Shown: one piece after another, positions 24,466 through 34,294 of the stretch | How the letters are laid out: the number at the start of each line of letters is the position of its first letter | Numbering within the stretch: position 1 is the stretch's first letter | Origin: Alteromonas portus | GTDB lineage: Bacteria > Pseudomonadota > Gammaproteobacteria > Enterobacterales > Alteromonadaceae | Assembly (NCBI RefSeq): GCF_005117025.1 | Contig: NZ_SWCO01000005.1 | Location: forward strand, 558,001 to 622,000 | Length of the DNA: 64,000 bases | Direction: 5' to 3' | Notes under the pieces: generated by a model | Seen by the model: the letters and a program-made list of their open reading frames with translations, nothing else | Told to the model about the DNA's origin: nothing | The model's database searches: none | Made by a program: the position numbers and the translations under genes

Positions 24466-27369
24466 TCAATAAAAGGCATAGTTAAAATTTAGCATGTAAG
24501 AGGGGCCGAACTCGCGGCGCAGCGTAACAATACCCGCATCATCGATGGTTTCTTCTTTTTCATCAGTAAGGTTGACGCCTTGAAGCGATACTCTTAGTCC
24601 TTCAAGATATCCAACACCGCTGTCAGCGAAGTCGTAACTAATTTGAGCATCGACTTGAGTAACAGCGTTACGAGTTGCTGGCTCAATTTTGTTTGACCCT
24701 CCACGCTGGTAGGTAAGAAACTCAGAACGGTCGGTTGCTGCAACTCTAATTTCGAAGCCGTTCATCTCGTAGTACGCAGTGATGCTGTACGTATTGTCTG
24801 ACTGACCAGGGATCGCAGTGCCATCTTCAAGCTCAGCGTCTAAAATTGTTGCTGAAGCGGCGATACCAAAACCGTCTAATCTATCAGCAATCAATCTCAA
24901 TGGAATGTTAGCTGTCAGCTCAATACCCTTCATTTCTCCTTCAAGGCCGTCTTCGAAGAAAGAATAGAAACCTTGGTCAGGCGGTGTAACCAAGTCGCCC
25001 ACGTCATATGGCGTATCTTGAGGTCCGTAATTACCTGCAACATCTATTACTCTGTCATGAAATCCAGGTATAAAGTAATTTGCGCCACCGTTGGTGGCAT
25101 CGTTTGTGAAATCGATAAGCTGATTGCCATCACGGGTCCAATTCACTAAGTCTTTGTAGAAAAGTGCAATGGAGACGTAACCTTCTTCATCGAAGTAATT
25201 TTCAAAAGATAAATCAAAATTGTTAGCTTCGAGTGGGCGAAGGGTAGGGTTTCCAGTGAATTTAGACCATGGTGAACCAAATTCTCTTACTGCAGCTTCA
25301 GAGTTCTCTGTGGCAATAAGCTCAATGTTTTGATCGAATTTAACAAAACCTGATGCTTTCATCTGATCAATTCGGGCACGGCTTATGGTTTTAGACGCGC
25401 CAAAGCGTAAATATCGGTTTTCATCCAGCTCCACACTTACATTCAGGCTAGGTAGGAAATGAGAATAATCGTCGCCGTCGGTGGTAATGCAGTCGGCATC
25501 TACCACACCATTATCATCGTCATCACATACAGCAAAATTGGGCCCTACAATACCGATGAACCCAGATGAACTCTGGTCGGTTTGTACATATTGAGCACCC
25601 ACATTCCCTTTTACATTGAAACCTTGTACTTCGGTCTCAAAGTCCAGCTGCGCATACAAAGTAGTGACTTCTTCATCAACAGTATAAGTATCGCCTAAGC
25701 GGTCAGGCTCTAACAGACCGGCATCATTTAGTGTGTACTCACCATCCTCATAAGGGGTGAAACCGTTGTACGCGACAACATATCCTAATCCCGCCCACGT
25801 TAGGTCCGCCAGTCCGTTATATAGATATTGTTCGGGAATCGCTTCAGAGAAGGGATAGGAAGACGCAGTGGCAAAAAAACCTTTATTATCTTTTGCTTTG
25901 TATCTGTCGCTGTAATTTATTCCTAGGGTGAAAGTATTAAAAATGCGCCAGTCAATATAACCAACTGCTTCAAAGCGCACGGTCGTCAACTCTTCTTCAA
26001 AATCAGCGAAGTTTAAGAATCCGTCTTGTGCATTAAAGTAGCTGTAGGGTTGGCCATTGGCTTGGAGAGCGTCGGTAGCGAATTGCTCTGCAATATTAGC
26101 CATACCGCCGCCCCATACTTGAGGGCCAGCCAACTGAAGTAGAGCAGGGTCAGAAAAGGCGTCTAGGCCGCTGCTATCAGTAAAGAAGATGCCGTCTTCG
26201 CTCATTTGGAACTCGCGTGAACCCAATTGCCCTTCGTTGAGTGCACCTGAGCGAGCAAGGCCCGCATAAGATTCGCCGCGCAAGTCCCTTTTGCTCGACT
26301 CGCTGTTAGCAACGTCTAGCGTAACTGACCAGTCATCGCTTATGTCGTAAGTGATGTTCAATCCAAAGGTTTGCAGCTCACCGTCTTTTTGTGCGGGGTC
26401 AGTTCTAAGGACTGGGTTTGCATTGATCTGTGTTCCTGAATTATTAATGCCGCTGCCGGTAACGTTAGCTGCTGCAAAAGGCTCGATGAAACCGCGAATT
26501 ACCCCTGAATCAGAGTAATCAATATCAAGGGCATCGACCACGATATCGAGCCTATCTGTGGGACGCCATTGAAAAATGGCGGAAAAAGTATCTCTTTCTA
26601 AAACTCGGCTAATGGCCTGAGTGTCTAAGCCAAACGGAAGTACCTGTCCATCATCGTTCTCACCATAACCCCAAACACCGTATTTTCTTTCATTTCTAGG
26701 GGATTCCGTTGATGCAATAGCCAATGCGAGACCGACGGTATCATCTGCAAACTTTTCAACAAAGGAAAGTGCTAAACGATTGCCCCTATTGTCGAATTCA
26801 GGGTTATCAGAATCATTTTCACCCAATTCATAAACACCAGTTACTGTAAGTGTTTCTTGTGCTGCAAGCGGGCGCACAGTTTGAAGATCAACAGTACCGC
26901 CAATGCCTTGTACGATAAGCGATGCATCTGAGGTTTTGTAAATTGTAGCGCCTGTCATAATTTCAGAAGGGTACAGATCATATTCTACGCCACGGTTATC
27001 GCCAATACCTATAAGCTCCCGGCCGTTTAAAGAGGTTCCGGTAAAGTCCTCTTTGAAGCCACGTACAGAAATACCAGATGTTCTTCCACCTACACGCTCA
27101 CCAGAAAGGCCTGGCAATCGAGCAAGCGATTCCGCTATTGAAGAATCAGGAAGCTTGCCGATGTCTTCTGCAGAAATGGCTTCAACTATAGACTCGTTGT
27201 CCATTTTCACTGCTTGTGCACGTATCAAAGAGCCTCGGATACCCGAGACTTGAATAATTTCTAATTGCTTGTCGTCAGGCGTGTCTTGCGCTCGTAATGT
27301 CGCACTGTTAAGAGCAGCGGTAATCGAAATAGCGATTAACGCAGGTTTAAACGTATGTGTGTGCTTCAT
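24466..27369 (-). CDS. TonB-dependent receptor (Xanthomonas/Caulobacter type)
   Basis: A 967-residue outer-membrane receptor for TonB/ExbBD-energised import. A signal peptide (cleavage near LRA-QDT) is followed by a plug domain with hallmark segments: QVSGIRGSLIRAQ, IVEAISAEDIGKLPDSSIAE, LPGLSGERVGGR and GISVRGF. The C-terminal 22-strand barrel ends in aromatic Phe-Tyr (NFNYAFY). This pattern fits the TonB-Xanth-Caul subgroup, often used for carbohydrates. AAGGT lies upstream of ATG. The convergent LacI regulator supports a sugar link but does not prove it. Confidence 0.92.
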   Translation of the reverse strand: MKHTHTFKPALIAISITAALNSATLRAQDTPDDKQLEIIQVSGIRGSLIRAQAVKMDNESIVEAISAEDIGKLPDSSIAESLARLPGLSGERVGGRTSGISVRGFKEDFTGTSLNGRELIGIGDNRGVEYDLYPSEIMTGATIYKTSDASLIVQGIGGTVDLQTVRPLAAQETLTVTGVYELGENDSDNPEFDNRGNRLALSFVEKFADDTVGLALAIASTESPRNERKYGVWGYGENDDGQVLPFGLDTQAISRVLERDTFSAIFQWRPTDRLDIVVDALDIDYSDSGVIRGFIEPFAAANVTGSGINNSGTQINANPVLRTDPAQKDGELQTFGLNITYDISDDWSVTLDVANSESSKRDLRGESYAGLARSGALNEGQLGSREFQMSEDGIFFTDSSGLDAFSDPALLQLAGPQVWGGGMANIAEQFATDALQANGQPYSYFNAQDGFLNFADFEEELTTVRFEAVGYIDWRIFNTFTLGINYSDRYKAKDNKGFFATASSYPFSEAIPEQYLYNGLADLTWAGLGYVVAYNGFTPYEDGEYTLNDAGLLEPDRLGDTYTVDEEVTTLYAQLDFETEVQGFNVKGNVGAQYVQTDQSSSGFIGIVGPNFAVCDDDDNGVVDADCITTDGDDYSHFLPSLNVSVELDENRYLRFGASKTISRARIDQMKASGFVKFDQNIELIATENSEAAVREFGSPWSKFTGNPTLRPLEANNFDLSFENYFDEEGYVSIALFYKDLVNWTRDGNQLIDFTNDATNGGANYFIPGFHDRVIDVAGNYGPQDTPYDVGDLVTPPDQGFYSFFEDGLEGEMKGIELTANIPLRLIADRLDGFGIAASATILDAELEDGTAIPGQSDNTYSITAYYEMNGFEIRVAATDRSEFLTYQRGGSNKIEPATRNAVTQVDAQISYDFADSGVGYLEGLRVSLQGVNLTDEKEETIDDAGIVTLRREFGPSYMLNFNYAFY

Positions 27370-27689
27370 GAGTGATACCTTGCTGACTTTTTAAATATGA
27401 TAGTTTTACAGCAATTTAACAATAGTAGCAGTTTGAGATCGGCGCAAGCTAATGGCTTAATTGTTTAAGAGTTGCTGGGCATTAGAGGAAGTGATGAGCG
27501 TCGTATCCATATGTAGCGTTATTTTCAATAAGATAAATTGAAAGCTAGCAAGTGCAATGAGAAAGTTATAAGAAATAAAAAGCAGGTAGCTTGGAACTAC
27601 CTGCTTTTTTAAACGCTGAGACTGATTAAGAATAGATGAATTATCGTGCATGCAAGCGTGTTAATGACGCTACTGCTAGTTAGTTTAAT
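27370..27689. other. 320-bp intergenic region between tdk and the TonB receptor
   Basis: Contains the receptor's promoter region next to 27369 and, near tdk, the strong hairpin at about 27577-27611. I see no CG-centred palindrome or other clear LacI operator here. Confidence 0.6.
27577..27611 (-). terminator. Intrinsic terminator after tdk
   Basis: A long stem built from AAGCAGGTAG and CTACCTGCTT with a loop of about seven bases. A-runs on the left and T-runs on the right mean it can terminate in both directions. It is about 80 bases after the leftward tdk stop. Confidence 0.85.
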
Positions 27690-28268
27690 TTAATCCCATA
27701 CAAGCGCTTTGAAGTGCTTTCTACACATTGATTCATAAGTGTCGTTTCCGCCGATTTGGACTTGATCGCCATTTTTCACGGCCTTTCCGTTTTCATCTAA
27801 ACGGACGACGAAGTTTGCTTTGCGGCCGCAATGGCACACAGTTTTTAGTTCAAAAAGCTTGTCTGCCCATGCGAGTAGGTAATGACTTCCTTCAAAGGTT
27901 TCACCTAAAAAGTCAGTACGTAAACCATATGCTAAAACGGGAACGTCTAATTCATCAACAACCTCTACAAGTTGTCTGACTTGGCTTTTCGTCAGGAACT
28001 GCGCCTCGTCTATAAAAACGCAGTCAGGTTTGCGTGCCTCGCAGTCTTTGCGAATTGACGCAAAAAGATCGTCGTCTTTTGCGTAAAGTTTTGCGTCAGC
28101 CTGTAAGCCAATACGGGATGTTACTTTACCTACGCCGTATCTGTCATCTAACGCGGCAGTATAGATAATCGAATGCATACCGCGTTCACGGTAGTTATAT
28201 GCAGATTGAAGTAACGAGGTAGACTTCCCTGCGTTCATTGCAGAGTAATAGAAATAAAGTTGAGCCAT
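27690..28268 (-). CDS. tdk: Thymidine kinase
   Basis: Phosphorylates thymidine to dTMP with ATP (type II, tetrameric). At 192 residues it is standard. The P-loop reads [14 protein letters not shown], the Walker B region CVFIDEAQF, and the structural zinc ligands come from CHCGRK and the later CRKHF. It starts five bases after the stop of a GGDEF-EAL gene on the same strand, so the two are probably co-transcribed. A terminator follows. Confidence 0.96.
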   Translation of the reverse strand: MAQLYFYYSAMNAGKSTSLLQSAYNYRERGMHSIIYTAALDDRYGVGKVTSRIGLQADAKLYAKDDDLFASIRKDCEARKPDCVFIDEAQFLTKSQVRQLVEVVDELDVPVLAYGLRTDFLGETFEGSHYLLAWADKLFELKTVCHCGRKANFVVRLDENGKAVKNGDQVQIGGNDTYESMCRKHFKALVWD

Positions 28269-28273
28269 GGTGA

Positions 28274-30292
28274 TTAATAATTTTCGTTATACCAAGAGAT
28301 AAGGTCGCTGGCACTCATGGGTTTAGCAAAGTAAAAACCTTGTAGGTAATCGGTTCCCAGCTGAGCAAGATGTTGCCTTTGCTGCTCGGTCTCAATACCC
28401 TCGGCAATGGTTTTACAGCCAAACTCTTTTGCCATTAAAAGTGTTGCCCTTATTATGGTATCACTCTCTTCAGAGCTATTCTGTACAAAAGATCGGTCAA
28501 TTTTAATAAAATCGCAGGGCATAGATTGTAGGCGGCTTAACGATGAGTAGCCAGTACCAAAATCATCGATAGACACTTTAACGCCTCGAGCCACGAGCTC
28601 ATTGACTTTTACGCCTACCACTTCTTTATTACTCGCGAAAACACTTTCAGTGATTTCTAGATGCAACCTCTCTGATGAAATCTGTGTAGATTTCAGCGCA
28701 TTATCTAGCACCTTTAAAAAGCTATCATCAAGCAGTTGAGATACTGAAACGTTAATAGATATCGCAAGTCCTTGTTTAAATTGCCAGTGAGATAAATCGA
28801 TCAATGCGCGATTTAGTACCCATGCGCCTATTTCAGGCATAAGTCCACTGCGTTCGGCCAGCGGAATAAAAACGGCAGGAGAAATATGTTCATCATCGCA
28901 GTTCCATCTAAGCAGGGCTTCTACAGACGAAAGAGTGTTTGAATTCACATCCATTATTGGCTGATAAAACACGGTAAATTCACCATTGTCGATTGCACAA
29001 CGGAGCCTTTCGCAGAGTCGTTGATCTCGTTTTATCTCATTGTGTAAAGCCTCGCTGAAAACGCCTACAGAGCCGCGCTGCTCGCGCTTTTGATCGTACA
29101 TGGTCAAATCTGCCTGCTGGATCAAATCAACGGCTGTTTCGCCATGTTCAGGAAACATTGCGATACCAATGGTTGCATCCAGAGTAACTTGGTTATCATT
29201 AGCAATAATCGGGATTGTGACACCACTTCGCATCGCATGAGCAACCGCTTTAGCCGTGTCGATGTTAGCGTAGGGAATAACTGAAACAAACTCATCGCCT
29301 CCCCATCTACCCAGGTGATTTTCCTCAGTGTAATTACGTAGTCTGCTGGCAATCTCTGCTAAAACAATGTCACCAACTTTGTGGCCTAAGCTATCGTTTA
29401 CCTGTTTAAACCCGTCTAAGTCGATGAATAGTAGCGCCAATGAGTTATCCAATGCGCGAGTCGTGTCGAGTAAGTTGTTTAAATGCTTTAAGAATCCGTT
29501 ACGATTGAGTAAGTTAGTTAACGGATCTCTATTAGATATTCTGTAAAGGTCAGCGGTTCGTCGTTCAACTTCGGCTTCTAGGTTTGCGTTCGACGCATCA
29601 AGTTTTTCATTCGACGCTACAAGCAATTGGTTTACTTTTTCTGTTTCACTTCGTTCAACCTTCATTTGCTCAACTAGGCTATTATTTTTTGCTTTAAGAT
29701 GCAGTGTGCTTATAAAAAACTTGTGGTAACGAAAAGCGCTCATAAAGATGCCGAACCAAAATACCAGGCCAAGTATACCTAGGATAAAGAATTCGCCTTG
29801 TTCGTCTATTAGTGCGCATAACGACATTGGTACTAACAGGGCCGTTGAGTAGAAACCCACAAGCTTTTTGTTTGGTGATAGAACCGTTCCCGCGCCCCCG
29901 GCCATGGCTGCAAGCACAACCATAGTCGCAGCAAGTTCAATGGTGGACATAGTCGAGTAAAACAGGACGGAATAAAGCGCCCAAATCGTCCCTGTAGCAT
30001 ATAAACCGGCAGAAAATCGGAGTAGAGCAGGGCCAGGCTCATAAGCTTTTCCAGCTAATTTGACTCGCCAGTAAAGGGCATCCGTTAGGCGGGCAACACA
30101 AACAATTATCATGACACCCCACACTTTGAGCTTTTGTGAAAAAGTCGATGGGTCAACGTTTTCGAAGAAAAAGACAAGCCCTGAAAAAGCGAAAATGGTC
30201 ATCAAAAAGCCGATAAAGCTATTGCCTATCAGCATGTCAGTGGTGTCTCTTTCTATTTCAATCTTCGAAATAATGTCTTGATGTTTACTCAA
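28274..30292 (-). CDS. Membrane GGDEF-EAL cyclic-di-GMP enzyme
   Basis: A 672-residue protein with an N-terminal block of about six membrane helices (to about residue 195), a coiled coil (about 200-245), then GGDEF and EAL domains. GGDEF is intact ([11 protein letters not shown]), but no RxxD inhibitory site precedes it. EAL looks catalytic: [35 protein letters not shown] and TIAEGIE are present. It could make or, more likely, degrade cyclic-di-GMP; the net activity is not readable. The start is uncertain: TTG 30292 has AAAGG eleven bases upstream, and an ATG 18 codons later is the alternative. It is upstream of tdk in one unit. Confidence 0.87.
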   Translation of the reverse strand: MSKHQDIISKIEIERDTTDMLIGNSFIGFLMTIFAFSGLVFFFENVDPSTFSQKLKVWGVMIIVCVARLTDALYWRVKLAGKAYEPGPALLRFSAGLYATGTIWALYSVLFYSTMSTIELAATMVVLAAMAGGAGTVLSPNKKLVGFYSTALLVPMSLCALIDEQGEFFILGILGLVFWFGIFMSAFRYHKFFISTLHLKAKNNSLVEQMKVERSETEKVNQLLVASNEKLDASNANLEAEVERRTADLYRISNRDPLTNLLNRNGFLKHLNNLLDTTRALDNSLALLFIDLDGFKQVNDSLGHKVGDIVLAEIASRLRNYTEENHLGRWGGDEFVSVIPYANIDTAKAVAHAMRSGVTIPIIANDNQVTLDATIGIAMFPEHGETAVDLIQQADLTMYDQKREQRGSVGVFSEALHNEIKRDQRLCERLRCAIDNGEFTVFYQPIMDVNSNTLSSVEALLRWNCDDEHISPAVFIPLAERSGLMPEIGAWVLNRALIDLSHWQFKQGLAISINVSVSQLLDDSFLKVLDNALKSTQISSERLHLEITESVFASNKEVVGVKVNELVARGVKVSIDDFGTGYSSLSRLQSMPCDFIKIDRSFVQNSSEESDTIIRATLLMAKEFGCKTIAEGIETEQQRQHLAQLGTDYLQGFYFAKPMSASDLISWYNENY

Positions 30293-30787
30293 CCTGTTGA
30301 AACCTTTAGATAATGCTCACGGTATGCACAAATATTGTTTAAGAGGACAAATTTTGTCTCTGCGCAAAAATGTCTACAAAATTAATTCGAAGAGTGCATG
30401 TCTTAAACTTATAAATATAGTACGTTTTTTATGAAGCAGCTTTAATGAGACCAAAGTTCAATGCATCTAAATGTTTTAGACAACTAGTACATTATTTAAC
30501 ATCAATAATCCACGCTTTACTGTTATTAAATAAACTTAATCGATATTTTTTATTGTTGAAAACCTCCGTATCAATACTTGTTTCTCTGTTATATTAATTC
30601 AAATATTTAACACACTTATCCCATGAAAATGGCTTTCATAAAAAAATAATTCACAGATCGTTTACAATGTTGTTTTTTTGTTATAGATTCTTAATCGATT
30701 AAGTTTGTTGTGTTGCCACAATTCCTATTAGTCTAGGGAGAAGGCTACTTAGGGTTTAACAACTCCAACACATTGCCGGAGAAAAAC
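30293..30787. other. 495-bp AT-rich divergent intergenic region
   Basis: Separates the leftward GGDEF-EAL gene from the rightward TonB receptor. Very AT-rich, with poly-A/T tracts that could bend DNA. Its only clear structured element is the palindrome at 30690-30703; a partial copy (CTTAATCGAT) begins near 30535. No credible ORF. Confidence 0.6.
30690..30703. promoter_or_regulatory. Perfect 14-bp CG-centred palindrome upstream of the TonB receptor
   Basis: CTTAATCGATTAAG is self-complementary and lies 85 bases before the receptor start. The CG-centred form suits a LacI-type or other dimeric repressor. A partial copy lies about 155 bases upstream. Confidence 0.45.
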
Positions 30788-33298
30788 ATGAAAAAACATC
30801 ACACACTCAACGCATTAACTCTTGCTGTTTGTACAGCACTGTCAGGGTCTGTAATTGCACAAGAAACTGCAACGCCTAATGAACAAAGCAAATCGAAAGA
30901 AAAATTCGAGCAGATCGTTGTAACCGCAGCACCTGGTGGCGCAACTATGCAGGAAGCCAGTGTTTCTGTAAGCGCATTTGATGAAGATGATATTTTAAAA
31001 CTAGCACCACGCTCTACCGCTGAAGTATTCCGCGCACTTCCTGGTATTCGAGCTGAGTCTTCGGGTGGTGGCGGTAACGCAAACATTACTATTCGTGGTA
31101 TTCCGCTTGCTACAGGTGGCTCTAAGTTCTTACAGCTTCATGAAGATGGTCTTCCTGTACTAGAGTATGGCGATATTAATTTCGGAAATGCAGATAACTT
31201 CTTGCGCTACGATTGGTCCGTCGCAAATGTAGAAGCGGTGCGCGGTGGCTCTGCATCAACGTTTGCAAGTAACTCGCCAGGTGGTGTAATTAACTTGATA
31301 AGCAACACCGGTGAAGTTGGCGGTGGTGCAATTGGCACCTCGTTTGGCGTTGACTATGAAGAATTCCGCTTAGATTTCCGCTACGGTGGCGAAATAAGCG
31401 ATGACCTTTACTACCACATTGCCGGCTTTGCACGCGGCGGTGAAGGTCCTCGTGAAACAGGCTATAACGGTGACCAGGGGGGACAAGTTAAGTTCAATAT
31501 CACCAAAATGCTAGACAACGGTCACATTCGTTTCTTCTACAAGAATTTAGATGACAAAGTGTCGACATACCTTCCTTCACCCGTACTGGTAAAAGGTGAT
31601 GGTGAATACGGCCCAGTTCCTGGTTACGATGCGAGCTCACAAGCATTGAATTCAGCTTACAACACGAATATTTCTACTTTCGACAGCTTCGGTAACCCAG
31701 AAAATCGTGACGTTCGCGACGGTATCGAGTCAAAAGTTAACTCATTTGGCGTGGAAGTTGATTTAGAAGTAGCTGAGAATTTGTTCCTACTAAATAAGTT
31801 CCGTATTTCTGATATTTCAGGCGGCTTTATTGCGCCATTTACTGATGGCTTCCCTGCAGGCCCTGGCGATGTGTCTAATTTTACATCAGCACTTTGTTCT
31901 GGCGCAACAGATGGTGACGGCAACGCACTGAACTGTGAGAGCACAAGCGTGGTGCTAGCCAACGGACCGAATGCAGGTGAAGTATATACTGGCCAAGCAT
32001 TCACTAATCTTCAGTTTGATACGCGTATCAACGATCTTGGCAATATGGTCAACGACTTCAGCTTACGTAAAGAATTTGATAACGGTATCGACCTGACTGT
32101 AGGTTATTACTACTCAAATCAAGATATCGCTACAAGCTGGTCAAGCTGGCAGACCTTTATTCAAACGCTTGATGGTGACAATTCTCAGTTGCTTACCATT
32201 ACTGATGCAGATGGGGTTGAACTAGTTTCTAATGGTTTACTATCGGCAAGCTTCCTTTCTTGGGAATGGGATCTTAACTACGTAACAAAAGCTCCCTATA
32301 TGAACGTTGGTTTCGAACTATCTGACAACATTCTTATCGATGCGTCGGTACGTCACGATACCACTGAAGCTTCAGGAGAACTAATTAGCTCTTGCTGTGG
32401 CGGTAATGCAGATTTCGACTTGAACGGTAACGGTGTTATTGAGCAAATAGAAGATGCTTCTGCAATCAACAGTGGCTTTATTAGTGGGGGGGTAATTAAC
32501 TTAAACCGAGCCGGTGCGGCTTCTCAAATAGTAAATTACACTGCGAACAACACGTCGTACTCCATTGGCGGTTCTTATCTTCTTAGCGATAGCCAAACCT
32601 TCTTTGCGCGTTATTCAAAGGGTGGTCGAGCGATAGCTGATCGTCTGCTTCAGATTGGCGGTACGCTAAATGCTGACGGCAGCCTAACAAGTACCACGTC
32701 AGGCTACGATACAACCAAGCAATTCGAAATTGGCTATAAGTACGGTACGAAAGACCTGATGCTTAACGCTACGTTGTTTGATACTGTTACTGAAGATACA
32801 CAAGCCGAAGTGACAAGCGGACTGACGTTTATGCGTGAATATGAAGCGACAGGTTTAGAGTTAGAAGGTCGCTGGAATGCAACAGACAACATTGTGATGT
32901 CGGGTAACTTAACGTGGACTGACGCTGAAATTAGTGACGACGTTAATAACCCTGCATTAGTAGGTAATACTCCGCGTCGTCAAGCGGACTGGATTTGGAC
33001 AATTACACCAGAGTACGTAACTGATACATGGTCTGTTGGCGCTTCGCTACAAGGTTCAACAGAGTACTTTGTACAAGACAATAACGACCTTAAGCAAGAT
33101 GGCTATACGCTAGTAAACTTGTTCGCTACGTATTGGGTAAATGACCAGTTCTCAGTGGCATTAAGCATGAACAACGCGACTGATGAATTCATCATCACTG
33201 AATCAGAAGAAGGTTCTGCGGCGGTGGGGAGTTATGTGCGAGCGCGTCCTCTGAATGGCCGCACAACGGTGCTTTCACTTAAGTATATGTTCGACTAA
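30788..33298 (+). CDS. TonB-dependent receptor
   Basis: An 836-residue outer-membrane receptor. The signal peptide (MKKHHTLNALTLAVCTALSG, cleavage near VIA-QET) is followed by a TonB-box-like FEQIVVTA and a plug domain (PRSTAEVFRALPGIRAES, NITIRGIPL, VEAVRGGSASTFASNSPGG). The barrel ends in SLKYMFD. ATG 30788 has GGAG six bases upstream; an in-frame TTG five codons earlier is rejected. It is monocistronic with a strong terminator. It differs clearly from the 967-residue receptor in subgroup. The substrate is unknown; both iron complexes and organic nutrients are possible. Confidence 0.92.
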   Translation: MKKHHTLNALTLAVCTALSGSVIAQETATPNEQSKSKEKFEQIVVTAAPGGATMQEASVSVSAFDEDDILKLAPRSTAEVFRALPGIRAESSGGGGNANITIRGIPLATGGSKFLQLHEDGLPVLEYGDINFGNADNFLRYDWSVANVEAVRGGSASTFASNSPGGVINLISNTGEVGGGAIGTSFGVDYEEFRLDFRYGGEISDDLYYHIAGFARGGEGPRETGYNGDQGGQVKFNITKMLDNGHIRFFYKNLDDKVSTYLPSPVLVKGDGEYGPVPGYDASSQALNSAYNTNISTFDSFGNPENRDVRDGIESKVNSFGVEVDLEVAENLFLLNKFRISDISGGFIAPFTDGFPAGPGDVSNFTSALCSGATDGDGNALNCESTSVVLANGPNAGEVYTGQAFTNLQFDTRINDLGNMVNDFSLRKEFDNGIDLTVGYYYSNQDIATSWSSWQTFIQTLDGDNSQLLTITDADGVELVSNGLLSASFLSWEWDLNYVTKAPYMNVGFELSDNILIDASVRHDTTEASGELISSCCGGNADFDLNGNGVIEQIEDASAINSGFISGGVINLNRAGAASQIVNYTANNTSYSIGGSYLLSDSQTFFARYSKGGRAIADRLLQIGGTLNADGSLTSTTSGYDTTKQFEIGYKYGTKDLMLNATLFDTVTEDTQAEVTSGLTFMREYEATGLELEGRWNATDNIVMSGNLTWTDAEISDDVNNPALVGNTPRRQADWIWTITPEYVTDTWSVGASLQGSTEYFVQDNNDLKQDGYTLVNLFATYWVNDQFSVALSMNNATDEFIITESEEGSAAVGSYVRARPLNGRTTVLSLKYMFD

Positions 33299-33377
33299 GC
33301 CCAGGATAATTAAGTACGTAGTTCGCATTGATGTAATTTAGATATAACATGCATAGCAAGCTAAATATCTAGCCTGT

Positions 33378-33410
33378 AAAACGCCCACTCATTTAAAGTG
33401 GGCGTTTTTA
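33378..33410 (+). terminator. Intrinsic terminator of the TonB receptor gene
   Basis: Perfect 11-bp stem (33378-33388 with 33398-33408), a 9-base loop and a T-run. It serves the rightward receptor and could also stop the leftward binding-protein gene, which ends at 33420. Confidence 0.9.
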
Positions 33411-33419
33411 TTTTTGCAG

Positions 33420-34130
33420 TTAGTTGTTGCTTCTTGCTAGATCCAGTTGATTTGCGATAGAAGCAGAAAGACGGTCTATCAAATGAGCGTGTTTCTTGTG
33501 GATAACATGAACTAACTCGTGCTCTACAAGGGGTATGTATTCTATCCCTGATTGCTCGAAAATAGCTTTTTCTGAATAGTCACTTGGTAAAATGGCGTAA
33601 TCAAACCTGCCATTTAATAATAAATTGATGACATGATTAAAGTCATCGAACTCAAAAATATTAGCGTTAAGTTCTTCAGGACTTATATGCATGTTAAAGA
33701 AAAAACGCGTGGTAACAGCTATTGCTTTTGTTGGGTTTTGAATAACGCTTTTATCGCACTGAGCGCCCCTGATACAGAGCAAAAATGATGCGCCATGGGA
33801 AAGAGCCGGTGGAACAATAATAATATTGTTGTCAGGCTGTGAGACGACATCATAACGAATAACATCTGCATCGGTCATTCCTTCATTTAAGAGCCGAAGA
33901 CCTCGTTCACCGCCAACTTTTTCAAAAGTTACAGCTATTCCAATATCACGATAAGCGCGCTGAATTAAAGGTTTATAAAAACGATTTACTCGCGGGTGGT
34001 TGAGCTCGCCAATTATGAAGTTTTGCTCGCTGTCTTGAGCAAAAGCGCAAGATGGTAATAGTAATGAGAAAGTCAGACAAAAATAGAAAAGTGAAATGCT
34101 TTTATTAACTAAAACTAGCACCTTTTTCAC
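33420..34130 (-). CDS. Periplasmic solute-binding-protein-like protein
   Basis: A 236-residue exported protein with signal peptide (cleavage near AFA-QDS) and the fold pattern of family-3-type extracellular binding proteins (GERGLRLLNEGMTDADVIRYD; later NGRFDYAILPSDYSE). No ABC permease or histidine kinase is adjacent, so it is an orphan; many such Alteromonas proteins are of unknown purpose. The start is GTG 34130 with AAGGA eight bases upstream. Confidence 0.78.
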   Translation of the reverse strand: MKKVLVLVNKSISLFYFCLTFSLLLPSCAFAQDSEQNFIIGELNHPRVNRFYKPLIQRAYRDIGIAVTFEKVGGERGLRLLNEGMTDADVIRYDVVSQPDNNIIIVPPALSHGASFLLCIRGAQCDKSVIQNPTKAIAVTTRFFFNMHISPEELNANIFEFDDFNHVINLLLNGRFDYAILPSDYSEKAIFEQSGIEYIPLVEHELVHVIHKKHAHLIDRLSASIANQLDLARSNN

Positions 34131-34231
34131 TGCACAAATCCTTGTATAAGAAATACGGAGTACTTAAAGGATAGAGCACGAATTAAGCGATGGAAAGGAT
34201 ATGGTAGCTAGGCATTTATAAAATAGATAAT

Positions 34232-34266
34232 AAAAAGCCCTGTCACTGGGCCAGTGACAGGGCTTC
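34232..34266 (-). terminator. Intrinsic terminator of the fadE-like gene
   Basis: Arms 34235-34249 and 34251-34265 form a perfect 15-bp inverted repeat around one base. On the minus strand it is followed by a T-run. It lies about 30 bases after the acyl-CoA dehydrogenase stop. Confidence 0.92.
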
Positions 34267-34294
34267 GAGTCATTAAAACTGTATCGTTACATCT

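Noticed and set aside
24066..24479. 137-codon minus-strand ORF inside the LacI-type gene
   Set aside because: Antisense shadow; the plus-strand LacI protein is unmistakable.
31657..32004. 115-codon minus-strand ORF inside the TonB receptor
   Set aside because: Shadow frame with no start signal; the receptor reads through it intact.
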